From Candidatus Heimdallarchaeota archaeon (GTDB lineage Archaea > Asgardarchaeota > Heimdallarchaeia > Heimdallarchaeales > Heimdallarchaeaceae), in NCBI GenBank assembly GCA_018238545.1, contig JABCTC010000003.1:58876-122875 (forward strand): a stretch of 64,000 bases of DNA, in the 5' to 3' direction. The position numbers were made by a program, and so were the translations under genes. Below, one piece after another: positions 15,672-25,000 of this stretch (its first letter is position 1; the number at the start of each line of letters is the position of its first letter). The notes beneath the pieces were generated by a model. The model was not told where the DNA came from, searched no databases, and worked only from the letters and a program-made list of their open reading frames with translations.

Positions 15672-16829
15672 TTGATAAAATCTAATAAGAAGCATATGCT
15701 GAAGAGACTCAGAAAGAGCAAGATTGCACAAATTAGAGGTGTTGACTTTGCTTTAGCTATGCTGATTTTTATTCTGGCGTTTAGTCAAATTGTATTGGTT
15801 CTAACAAATTTACTGATTCCTTCACTTGTTCAGATAGAAACTTATTCACAGGAACAAGATTTGAATAAGGTACATCACAATATATTTCTTACAGAGGGCA
15901 CCCCCTCTAACTGGGGACAGATAGGAACAGCTTCAATGTCTGATTTCCGATTAGGTTTGTTGAATAACCAAAATTCTCTTGATTTCACAAAAATCAATAG
16001 ATTAGTTTCTAGCATAACTAGTTATTGGAGTATTAATTATATCAATGTCAAAATGTCTTATGGGTTAATTGCTGATTTTGCTATTGAAATTAGCTCATCA
16101 ATTCGAGTATCGATTGATGAATATACATCTGCATTTGGCAACATAAATCTTTATGGCTCCGTTAAGGAATTCCAAACTAATATTGAAGATGCAAAAATTT
16201 GGGCATTTGTTATTGATGCCAATGGCAATGTTGCAATAAATTCTACTACAACACAAGATATCTCTGATTCTATTATCTTTCACTCTTCATTCTCAACAAC
16301 AATAAGCGATTATTATACAATAGTGGTTTTTGCAGAGGTTGGAGAACTTTATCAAGATTATACTGTAATGAGAATATACAAAGGAGGGGGACTAGAGTAT
16401 TCAGAAATTGCAATGGATTATACTCCTTTTGTAAGAGAGAATACTGATGTAGATTATAGTGCAGTTGATGTAAGTGTTACTAGAGCTCCTTTGAGTGATG
16501 AGGCTCAAGCTATAGTTGTTTTTCCATTTGAAGATCCTAGTGTTTCTTACTTTAAACAGAATCTTCAACAAATCGGGAGTGTTGAAGGAGAAATTTATTT
16601 TGGTGAGCAAGTAGCTATGCCAGCTGATGGTTTAGCAGTGGTTGTTGTACATGAGCGAGAAAACATAGAATATAGAGCAGGATATCTCGGTGTTCCTATG
16701 TTCTTGAGACAATCTGATGGGGGAATTTACGGTCCCTATTCCGAACTTAATCAACAAACCTACATCTCTGAAACTTATACAATGAATATGAGAGGTCTAC
16801 TGGTTAAATGCCGAATTTGGTATTGGTGA
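15672..16829 (+). CDS. Large pilin-like membrane-anchored protein
   Basis: 385 aa, starting at TTG directly after the previous stop; an ATG at codon 12 is an alternative. A very basic N-terminus (KSKIAQIRG) is followed by one long hydrophobic helix VDFALAMLIFILAFSQIVLV, the layout of an archaeal class III signal peptide with possible cleavage after RG and an acidic residue soon after. The rest (about 60-385) is a beta-rich extracytoplasmic domain rich in Ser, Thr, Asn and Tyr. It is far larger than a standard pilin, so it may be a minor pilin or tip protein. The gene overlaps the region in which the next pilin gene starts. Confidence 0.7.
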   Translation: MIKSNKKHMLKRLRKSKIAQIRGVDFALAMLIFILAFSQIVLVLTNLLIPSLVQIETYSQEQDLNKVHHNIFLTEGTPSNWGQIGTASMSDFRLGLLNNQNSLDFTKINRLVSSITSYWSINYINVKMSYGLIADFAIEISSSIRVSIDEYTSAFGNINLYGSVKEFQTNIEDAKIWAFVIDANGNVAINSTTTQDISDSIIFHSSFSTTISDYYTIVVFAEVGELYQDYTVMRIYKGGGLEYSEIAMDYTPFVRENTDVDYSAVDVSVTRAPLSDEAQAIVVFPFEDPSVSYFKQNLQQIGSVEGEIYFGEQVAMPADGLAVVVVHERENIEYRAGYLGVPMFLRQSDGGIYGPYSELNQQTYISETYTMNMRGLLVKCRIWYW

Positions 16830-16849
16830 TGAATATGAAAAGAGGAATA

Positions 16850-17302
16850 ATGAACAAAAAAGGTCAGCTGTTTATTATTGAAGCATTCATTGCAGTTTCT
16901 GTAATGATTATCATGGTAACTGCTCTATATGAAGTACAACTTGCGACACAACCTCCAATAGAAACAGGATACAATGTTGAGATATATGATATTCTGACAT
17001 CTCTAGACAATAATGGACAATTGGATGAATTTCTTATAGCTATTAATTCTGGAACATCTGAAGATATATCCTCAATAAAGAATTTAATTAATCAAGCTAT
17101 TTCTGGAGTTCTGCCTGACAATGGTGTATTCACTTTATATTGTGAAAATCTCGTTACGGGAGAAGTTATTACAAACAGTTGGATAAATGAAGGTTATTCC
17201 TATACAGGAAAAACTATGGGATTGGACTATCTTTTGCTGTCAAGAAATGGTGATTATGCTCCTCACCAAATTCATATTCAATACTGGTTAATAGGTGTTT
17301 AG
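16850..17302 (+). CDS. Pilin-like protein with class III-type signal
   Basis: About 150 aa from the ATG at 16850, preceded by AGAGG. Upstream in-frame starts at 16808 and 16829 overlap the previous gene. The N-terminus MNKKGQLFIIEAFIAVSVMI is a textbook class III signal: basic residues, a KKG cleavage site, and a Glu near the start of the hydrophobic helix. The mature protein has one TM/polymerisation helix and a small extracellular domain. Likely a minor pilin of the Tad-type system. Confidence 0.78.
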   Translation: MNKKGQLFIIEAFIAVSVMIIMVTALYEVQLATQPPIETGYNVEIYDILTSLDNNGQLDEFLIAINSGTSEDISSIKNLINQAISGVLPDNGVFTLYCENLVTGEVITNSWINEGYSYTGKTMGLDYLLLSRNGDYAPHQIHIQYWLIGV

Positions 17303-17303
17303 A

Positions 17304-17987
17304 ATGGGTAAGAACATATTCAAAATAAGAAAAAGAAAAGGGCAAGTCTTTCTTCTTTTAGCTATAACTATCTTGATTTACCTGGTACTCCTATCAACAA
17401 CGGTATATCGCATTACTCAAAGCCCATATATCTCTCCAGCACCAAATCAAGAACAAATCAATTTCTATGTAGAAAATTCTGTTTCTTCATTAGAGAAACT
17501 TGTTGATGTTGCAATCTCCCAATTCTCAAGAAGCTATACTGTTAGTAGCATTATTTCGATTATTACTGAAGGGATTGCTATGGTAGAATCCTTCCTAGAT
17601 GAACACAATCTACCGGCAACATTGATGTTCGACAATTCGACATTTACCTTATCAAACTCTAGCACTGCTACAAATCCAACGTATATTACTTGCTCCATGG
17701 AAGTATCTATTCATATTGATAGTCCAGATTTCTATTATGATGCAACGTTCGTTTTTGATACAACATATTATCTAGAAATATCAGAAACAACAGGAACTGA
17801 AAATTATATCTATACCTATAAGATTAGCAATGGTTATAGAACCATTATCAATGATGCAACAATTACTATAGAACCAACAACTCCCGTGAGTAACCTTCTA
17901 GATGGAAGATATGAAGCAGATTTACAGGTTGGGCAAATGATTTTCGCAACCATTCCAACTAATATTCTTCTATGGTTAGAAGTTTAA
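17304..17987 (+). CDS. Pilin-like protein with class III-type signal
   Basis: 227 aa from the ATG just after the previous stop (a GTG at 17295 overlaps that stop). A basic stretch KIRKRKG is followed by the hydrophobic helix QVFLLLAITILIYLVLLSTT, fitting cleavage after KG. The ectodomain is rich in Ser/Thr and beta-strand patterns with many N-x-S/T sequons, which suggests a glycosylated surface protein. It is the last gene of the plus-strand pilus operon and ends at an inverted repeat shared with the convergent Hsp20 gene. Confidence 0.75.
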   Translation: MGKNIFKIRKRKGQVFLLLAITILIYLVLLSTTVYRITQSPYISPAPNQEQINFYVENSVSSLEKLVDVAISQFSRSYTVSSIISIITEGIAMVESFLDEHNLPATLMFDNSTFTLSNSSTATNPTYITCSMEVSIHIDSPDFYYDATFVFDTTYYLEISETTGTENYIYTYKISNGYRTIINDATITIEPTTPVSNLLDGRYEADLQVGQMIFATIPTNILLWLEV

Positions 17988-18007
17988 AGAGAAATTAACT
18001 CTCTTTA
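17985..18007. terminator. Inverted repeat between convergent genes
   Basis: TAAAGAGA (17985-17992) pairs perfectly with TCTCTTTA (18000-18007) around a 7-nt loop. It contains the stop codon of the pilin gene and lies 2 bp from the stop of the convergent Hsp20 gene. A bidirectional terminator is likely from position, though archaeal termination relies mainly on T-tracts. Confidence 0.4.
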
Positions 18008-18008
18008 C

Positions 18009-18680
18009 TTACTCTACCTCAATTTTATAGTCTTTCTTCTTATTTTTATCTTCTTTAACTTCAATGATTACTTCTAGAACACCGTTTTTGTATTTGGCTT
18101 TAGCTGTATTGATGAGAACAGCAACTGGCAAACTTACGGATTTTTCATACTTTCGGGATTGAGAATGAGCTTTTATTGTGAGAGTTCTTTCAGATCCACT
18201 TAATTTTATATCTCCTTTGTTGATCCCTGGTACTTCCGCGATTACTCTTACTTTGTCTTCTTCTTTGAAAACATCAATTAGCGGTTCTCTAACATCTGTA
18301 GCTTCAATATCCCCATATGCTTTAGGTTTTAGGTTTCCAAATTGGCCAAAACTGGGCTTTCCATCAGGTCCAATCCCGATGTTGAAACCAAAGACATATG
18401 GATTATTCATTATATCTTCAAGATTTCCTGAATCTATTCCCTCTTCTATATTTTTCATAAGATTTTTCATCAATTCATCCATGATTTTTCCAAAGGAGGA
18501 CCCCTTGAAATAAGGTAGGAACTTTTCCATTATTTCATCTATATTACCAAACTCTCCACTTATTTTAGATAAATCGAAAGGAAAAGCGAAATCATCATCT
18601 TTATCATCTTCGGGTTTTTTCTTTTTCTTTTTATTTTCATCATCATTTGAGTTCAAGTTACTGCACCTATGTTTACACAT
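18009..18680 (-). CDS. hsp20: Hsp20/alpha-crystallin small heat-shock protein
   Basis: 223 aa. The C-terminal 95 residues are an alpha-crystallin domain: REPLIDVFKEEDKVRVIAEVPGINKGDIKL, then the YKNGVLEVIIEV motif. A long N-terminal arm carries a poly-Lys/Asp stretch, a Met-rich helix, and FGFNIGIGPDGKPSFGQFGN, a segment shared by archaeal Hsp20 proteins of this type. ATP-independent holdase for unfolded proteins. It separates the two halves of the pilus locus, and no clear connection to pili is visible. Confidence 0.92.
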   Translation of the reverse strand: MCKHRCSNLNSNDDENKKKKKKPEDDKDDDFAFPFDLSKISGEFGNIDEIMEKFLPYFKGSSFGKIMDELMKNLMKNIEEGIDSGNLEDIMNNPYVFGFNIGIGPDGKPSFGQFGNLKPKAYGDIEATDVREPLIDVFKEEDKVRVIAEVPGINKGDIKLSGSERTLTIKAHSQSRKYEKSVSLPVAVLINTAKAKYKNGVLEVIIEVKEDKNKKKDYKIEVE

Positions 18681-18762
18681 TGAAAACTTAGTTCTCTAAT
18701 TATTTAAACCCGATTATTTGAAGAAAATAAAAAATGAGAAATAATTAGAAAGAGAAAAAGGA

Positions 18763-20298
18763 TTATGCTTTTAGTCCTTTTCTAGCTTTTTCCAAAGCTC
18801 TATCTGGATCAGAATTATATTCTTGAATAACAGACGCTACATCTTCGAAGTATCTGATACGTTTCTTAACCATCCATCGGAGAATAGTTTTTCTTCTTTC
18901 TAATTCATCGAAGATATCTTGTTCTTCCAATCCTGTTATTTCCATAATTTTCTCGAGAACGTAACTTCTCCCAAAGTAGATGAAAGTATCATCTTTTGGA
19001 TTCCACTGGAACAATTTATTTGTCAGTATTTCTTCTGTTACGGGGTCAAGACCAATCAATTCTGTTATTGATTGGGTTCTACGAGCAAATTTAGATTGCA
19101 ATCGGACTTTACGAATAACATGGATTAAATCAAGAGATTTCATCATTGAACGTGGAATATTCATTGGTTTACTTTCTAATCTGTGGATGATACCTTCAAC
19201 AGAGTCACCATGAATAGTTCCCAGACCTCTGTGACCTGTACTCATTGCTTGGAACATAGCATAAGCTTCACCACCACGGATTTCTCCCACGATAATATAG
19301 TCAGGTCTCTGTCTCATGGCCGCACGAAGCAATTCATACATAGAAATCTGACCTCTTCTGTATCCAGTTTCAGTCGCTTCACCGAAACCTGAACGCACGA
19401 CACTTGGTATCCAGTTCTCGTGTGCAAGATTCAATTCTGCTGTATCTTCAATGGTTATAATCTTCAAATCTGGTTTAATCATCATAGATATGGTATTTAG
19501 TAGAGTGGTTTTACCAGCTGCAGTGCCCCCTGCAATGAGAGTGCTGACATTGTGTTCCATTGTGAACCAATAATATGCAGCTATGTCTAAATCTATTGTA
19601 TTGTATAGAATAAGATCTGTTATTGTGAATGGATCTGCTTTGAATTTTCTTGCTGTGAATGTAGATCCTCTTTGAGTAACTTCTTTTCCATAAGTTAGTT
19701 GGATTCTACTACCATCTGGTAGAGAAGCATCCAACAGTGGATTAGCTATACTAATATGTCTGTTTGCTCTTTGAGCCAATTTTATGATGAAACTATCCAA
19801 AATTTCTGCATTGTCAAAAGAAACATTGGTAGAAATAGATTCATATTTCCTGTGCCATACATAGATTGGGATACCTATGCCGTCACATGAGATGTCTTCT
19901 ATATTTGGATCTAACATAAAAGGTTGGATTTTTCCGTAACCTATAAGATCTCGAGCTAGATAATACATGATTTTCTCAAATTGTGATTCATTTAGTGAAA
20001 TACGATATCGTTTAATTATATCAACAATTTTCTTTTTAAGAAACTCTTCAGCTTTTTCTGTAGATTTTAAAACGGAAAGATCAACATCAAGTTCATCAAT
20101 CATAATATCCAAGATTTTCTTGTAGATTGCTTGTTCTTTGCTGTCAAGTGGGATTTCAACAACCATATATTGTGTTCTTTTAGAAACTGGGTCAGTTTGG
20201 ATTAGTACATAGGAAAATGGAGGACTGACAGGATATGTTTCTTCAAGAATCGGAACAGCAGCTGTATCAGTAAAAGCTTCGCCTGTATCTTCTTGCAT
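18763..20298 (-). CDS. tadA: Pilus assembly ATPase, TadA/VirB11 family
   Basis: 511 aa. After an N-terminal domain of about 180 residues comes the secretion ATPase core: Walker A AGGTAAGKTTLLN, the Asp box IITIEDTAELNL, Walker B with DYIIVGEIRGGEAYAMFQAM, and the His box STGHRGLGTIHGDSVEGIIHRLES. The C-terminal segment continues to FEDVASVIQEYNSDP. It powers pilin polymerisation at the membrane through the two T2SSF proteins. The order (ATPase then pilins on the opposite strand from the platform genes) shows one locus split by a strand switch. The absence of an ArlH-type gene argues for a pilus rather than an archaellum. Confidence 0.93.
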   Translation of the reverse strand: MQEDTGEAFTDTAAVPILEETYPVSPPFSYVLIQTDPVSKRTQYMVVEIPLDSKEQAIYKKILDIMIDELDVDLSVLKSTEKAEEFLKKKIVDIIKRYRISLNESQFEKIMYYLARDLIGYGKIQPFMLDPNIEDISCDGIGIPIYVWHRKYESISTNVSFDNAEILDSFIIKLAQRANRHISIANPLLDASLPDGSRIQLTYGKEVTQRGSTFTARKFKADPFTITDLILYNTIDLDIAAYYWFTMEHNVSTLIAGGTAAGKTTLLNTISMMIKPDLKIITIEDTAELNLAHENWIPSVVRSGFGEATETGYRRGQISMYELLRAAMRQRPDYIIVGEIRGGEAYAMFQAMSTGHRGLGTIHGDSVEGIIHRLESKPMNIPRSMMKSLDLIHVIRKVRLQSKFARRTQSITELIGLDPVTEEILTNKLFQWNPKDDTFIYFGRSYVLEKIMEITGLEEQDIFDELERRKTILRWMVKKRIRYFEDVASVIQEYNSDPDRALEKARKGLKA

Positions 20299-20407
20299 AA
20301 AATATTATTATGATTTACTCTTTTTAAATGTATTTTTCATATTAGATGTAAAGTTAATCAAAAAAACTGTTTGTGGACTAAAATTTAAGAAAAAAATAAG
20401 AAGTTTT

Positions 20408-20872
20408 TTAGTCTTCTAAAATTATGTTACTGGTTATACCATTATAAGTGAATCTTACTCTTGGAACTTCTCCCGTACTTTCTATTAATCCTGATATTGA
20501 AATACTTTCAGGAGATATTAACAATGATACTGTTACAGAAACATCTGTATTACCAATTAAGCTTGCTTTTAGAGAGTAAGTTAGATTATTGAAAATTACT
20601 TCTATTTTATATTCTTCTTCTTGTATTTGTTCTGGAATAGCCAACATTATATGTATGTCAAGCTCTGTTGCACCTTGAGCTATTTGCTGTTGTGCACTCT
20701 CCTTGAGACCATATATTGATTCAGCAATGTTTTGGAGAATATTTTCCATTCCCGTTTCTATGGCCCTGTCTTCCATAGAATTATTTATCGAAATCATTGT
20801 AACAGAAATCCCTCCAATAGCTAGGGATCCAACAAGAAGTATTGATAGATACATAATATATTCGCTTGGCAT
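20408..20872 (-). CDS. Small pilin-like protein
   Basis: 154 aa with a single N-terminal TM helix (YLSILLVGSLAIGGISVTMI), a helical linker and a beta-rich domain with hydrophobic strands (VSVTVSLLISPESISISG). The basic residues and Gly/Ala cleavage site of a class III signal are not obvious, so it may be a pilin-like minor component, or an FlaF/FlaG-like stator protein. It lies 9 bp from the pilin gene upstream of it (20882), evidence that it belongs to the pilus system. Confidence 0.6.
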   Translation of the reverse strand: MPSEYIMYLSILLVGSLAIGGISVTMISINNSMEDRAIETGMENILQNIAESIYGLKESAQQQIAQGATELDIHIMLAIPEQIQEEEYKIEVIFNNLTYSLKASLIGNTDVSVTVSLLISPESISISGLIESTGEVPRVRFTYNGITSNIILED

Positions 20873-20881
20873 TTTATTCTC

Positions 20882-21739
20882 CTATGTCAATGTTACAGAT
20901 ACTAACATGTTTATTATATTTATTCTAATTAAATGGCTTATAAAAGCTGGGTTAGCTGGATAGTATATTGGATACTCGTATTGGAAAAAACCTCCACCAT
21001 GTAATATACGAATCTCACTATAAATATCATTTACAAAGCTTACGTCCTCTAGCTCTTGCTTTTCAGTTCCTAAATAATTTAACTGCATTGTTACAAAATG
21101 AGCAGTAGTTCTTTCTTGTGAAGTTTCATTTAGGAATAATTTAATATTAATTATATCAAGATTATAGATTTCGGTAGCTCCTTCTGTTGTGTAATGTGTT
21201 GATAAAACATATCTGTAGTAAAGTGCTAAATCTAAATAATTCGAAGCGTACACCGATCTTGTTGCATTAATTACAGTAATATCATTGTAAAGGGTACTGG
21301 AACCGTTTAAAAATACGTAATCTTGATTTTCAGGACCAACAATATATCTATGCTCTCCTACATCATAATCAGCTACAGCTGTACTTCTGTGCACAATTCT
21401 TGTAATATTTTCCTCAAAAAGGAGTTCGTTCTGTGCCCCGGTTACATCTTTGAGTAGAAATATGACTAACCAGCTTGAATCAACATATAGTTCCCCTATT
21501 TCTTGGTTGAAGTAAAACTGTCTATCGCCTGGTGGTGGGCTATTGACGAGGTCTTGTATCGTGGCATCTAGTGCGACATAATACAAGTTGTTGCTGTTGT
21601 TGTAACTTTTATCTTTGAATCCGTTGATACTAGGCATCATATACACCAATGATATGCCTATTGCAGCGGTAGTTAATACAAACATCAATATAATTGCAAC
21701 AATTGGAGAAACCGCTCGTTTTTTCTTCATGAATTTCAT
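20882..21739 (-). CDS. Archaeal type IV pilin
   Basis: 285 aa. The N-terminus KKKRAVSPIVAIILMFVLTTAAIGI matches the archaeal pilin N-terminal domain (basic residues, then R-A-VSP-V--ILM). The likely prepilin peptidase site is after RA, followed by the polymerisation helix. The ectodomain carries about eight N-x-S/T sequons and ends in a hydrophobic strand. Probably the head of a minus-strand unit: pilin, minor pilin, ATPase. Confidence 0.82.
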   Translation of the reverse strand: MKFMKKKRAVSPIVAIILMFVLTTAAIGISLVYMMPSINGFKDKSYNNSNNLYYVALDATIQDLVNSPPPGDRQFYFNQEIGELYVDSSWLVIFLLKDVTGAQNELLFEENITRIVHRSTAVADYDVGEHRYIVGPENQDYVFLNGSSTLYNDITVINATRSVYASNYLDLALYYRYVLSTHYTTEGATEIYNLDIINIKLFLNETSQERTTAHFVTMQLNYLGTEKQELEDVSFVNDIYSEIRILHGGGFFQYEYPIYYPANPAFISHLIRINIINMLVSVTLT

Positions 21740-22070
21740 TGTATAAAGTTACAATAATGTGCACCAATTAAAATTTATCGGAAACAGTAAGCTGTTTTTT
21801 GTGTAAGGCAAACTATTTTCAACTTCTCTTTTATATCATTTAAAAATGACTGCTTTTTCTAAGTTTTTTAATCCTTAGAGATTTCTCTCTCCAAAGCCTT
21901 AAATCAACTTTAGCGAGTGTTATAAACGCTTAAATAGTGTATTATATTTCCTATTATAAACATCTGTAACAACAAAATTGCTAGTATCTCTCCAAGATTG
22001 CAAGTAATTTGGTGTTCTGAATTTCGGGGTTTAAAAATCAATTTGTTTACTAAAATAATAAGGGGATACA
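21740..22070. other. Divergent promoter region, no gene
   Basis: 331 bp between the pilin gene and the reductase gene. No open frame of use on either strand. It holds TATA-like stretches (TTAAATA near 21930 and TTTAAAAAT near 22030) and a strong Shine-Dalgarno AGGGG at 22061-22065 for the reductase. A weak AGCG/CGCT inverted pair at 21912-21930 frames TATAAA. No riboswitch fold, including a cobalamin one, was recognised. Confidence 0.5.
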
Positions 22071-25000
22071 ATGACTGCAATCGAATTAACTAAAAATGCT
22101 TTAATAGTTTTAGAAAAACGCTATCTGTTACGCGATGAAAACAAGAAACCGTTGGAAACACCAGAAGGGTTGTTTAAACGCGTAGCGGATTTCATAGGAG
22201 AAACAGATGAAGAAAAAGAGAAATTCTTTGAATTGATGGCCTCACTAAAGTTCCTTCCAAATTCTCCTACGTTAATGAACGCAGGCACTAAGCTAGGAAT
22301 GTTGTCGGCTTGTTTTGTCCTTCCAGTAGAAGATGATATGACATCGATATTTGATGCAGTGAAGCATGCAGCTTTAATTCAACAAGGGGGAGGCGGGACA
22401 GGTTTTAGCTTCAGCAAAATTAGACCAACAAATGATGTGGTTAAGACAACTGGAGGAGTAGCTTGTTTCCCTTCATCTGTTCGCATTCATACAGATAAAG
22501 GATTAATGAAAATAGACGATATAATGAAATTTAATGGCTCAATCAAGGCTCTTACTCATAAAGGTTTTCGCAAAATAACTAACAAATATGAAAATGGAAT
22601 AGCTACAATCTATGAAGTAGAAGTTTCGAATGGTTATGTTTTGAGAACAACTTCTAATCATAAATATTCAACGATCAAACAAGGTAATATAATCTTAAAA
22701 CCTTTATCTGAACTTAAAGAAGATGATCAACTACTTCTTCTTGCAAATGAAGTGGAAGAAAACAGTCCTAGTGTCATAGCATTAACAACTAAAATATCTG
22801 AAAATGAAGATTATTCAATCGAACTAGATGAAGATTTAGCCTATTTGATAGGTCTAACCTACGCTGATGGAAATATTGTAAATGATGGTCGTCATTATTC
22901 TATCAATATTTCTTTAAATATAAATCAGAACGATGTAATTGACAAAATTAGAAATATTTCTAAAAAAAGATTTGATTATGATATCAAGGAATACAAGAGG
23001 GAAAAATTTAACAGAGTAGAATTAAGAATTCATGGAAAAAAATATGTGAAACTTTTAGAAGAGAACCAACTTCTAAAAGAGAAGTGTGAGAAAATAAAAA
23101 TTCCTGAGAAAATATTTCAGAGCCCATTTAAAGTTGTTTGCTCATTTATTGCTGGCTATTTTGATGGAGACGGTAATGTTGGAACGGATGGTAGAATAAG
23201 TATCAAAACAGTTTCTAAGCAAATGAGTGATGATTTTGCATTAATAGTTACAAGATTGGGTGTTTTGACTACTAGTTTTCGGGATGAATCTAATTTTGTA
23301 ACTAGAAATAACAAGGTGTCATACAGACTATCCATTCCTACAGCAATATTCAAAGAAAGGTTTGTACGATACATCTCTAAATATTCCATGAAACTTCGAG
23401 ACTATGAATTAAAAAAAGGATCGACAAATAGAAAGTTTTCATATCCATTCAACATTCTTCAGAAAATAAGTAATCCAAAAACAAGAGCTAAAATCTCAAA
23501 AACCATAATTCCATATAATAATAAAGTTACAACTAGAAAAGCTCTTAGAAGATTGTTAGATGAAAACGAGATCTCTAATCTTTCTCAAAAAGAGTTACTA
23601 TATATAGAAAAACTAGACAAATTATATCCTGTTAAGATAAAAAGAATTACAGAAATAGGAAAAGAGGCAGTTTATAATCTAGAGGTTCATGAGGTAAATC
23701 GTCTTTCTGCAAATGGTTTTTATGTTTCCAATTCGGGACCAATTTCTTTTATGGAAGTTTTCAATGCAGCAACAAATACAATAAAACAAGGGGGGTGTGT
23801 TGCTACAGATAGTTTGATCCGTACAGATACAGGTTCCATACCAATTGGAGAGCTCCTTAACTGTCCACCTTTAAGTGATAATCCTACTAAATCCCTAGTA
23901 TATGATGGCGAAGATTTTAATCATGCATATATTTCCATGGACAATAGCATCGCTGAAGTAATAAAAATAACCACAGATATAGGTATAGAAATAAAACCAA
24001 CTTACAACCATCTTATTGCATCCATAAACGAGGAAGGTGATTTTGTTTGGAAGGAAGCAGAAAATCTAAAGGTGGGTGATTGGTTAGTTATCTCATTAGA
24101 TGGGCACTGTGGGAGCGATGCTTTTCTACCTTCCATCAAAAAACAGCATCATAATGCTAATCCGATAGTTATTCCAGAAAAAATAACACCTGAACTTGGA
24201 GAGATTTTAGGTTTATACATGGCAGATGGTTGTATCAGTACGCAAGGAAGAATAGTTTTCAGTTTAGGCAATAAGGATCCTGACTTAATTCAAAGGATTA
24301 AAGATCTTATGATAAAAACATTTAACCTTCCTGTGGGCATGGTTGATGATAAGAACACTTATTCTGATTTATTCTTTTATTCTAAAGATTTATGCAAATA
24401 CTTTGAGAAAATGAACTGGAAGAAAACCTCTTCAGCTGATGCTTTTGTTCCACAAATCATATTTCAATCCTCTATTTCTGTTGCTAAAAGCTTCATTAGA
24501 GGTTTGTTTTCTGGCGATGGGGATGTACATGTTGATGGTTATCCACGTTATCACTCAATTTCAGGGACTTTAGTGAAAAAACTTCAGCAATTATTGCTTG
24601 GTCTGGGAGTTGTTTCCTCAATTTCGTTAAATAAAAACCGTTTAGGAAGTTTTGGAGACAAACCAATTTATTGTCTCTCCATTGTTCCTGAGAGGAGCTT
24701 GAAAATCTTCAAGGATGAGATAGGTTTCGCAGTTAGTAGAAAAAATAATCTCCTAAGAGAAAGGTTTCCTCAGAAAGCATTTGAATATGTGGACTATATT
24801 CCACATCAAGGTTCTAAATTAAAACAAAAGTATAACTATGTGGGAGCTGGAACTAATAAGGGTATAACTAAACGAGGGGCAGATAAGGTATTCTATAGAG
24901 CGATCTATCATTACATCTCAAAATCCCCTAATTCATACAGAAATATTACAAGAAAGAGACTTCTCATATTATTTGAAAAATTCCCCTTTTTGAGGGAAGA

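Noticed and set aside
13419..21739. Archaellum operon
   Set aside because: The ATPase, T2SSF and pilin-like genes are also parts of pili. No ArlH-type ATPase and no typical archaellin or full arl set is present.
21740..22070. Cobalamin riboswitch upstream of the B12-dependent reductase
   Set aside because: No B12-box or conserved stem could be recognised, and this class of riboswitch is rare in archaea.
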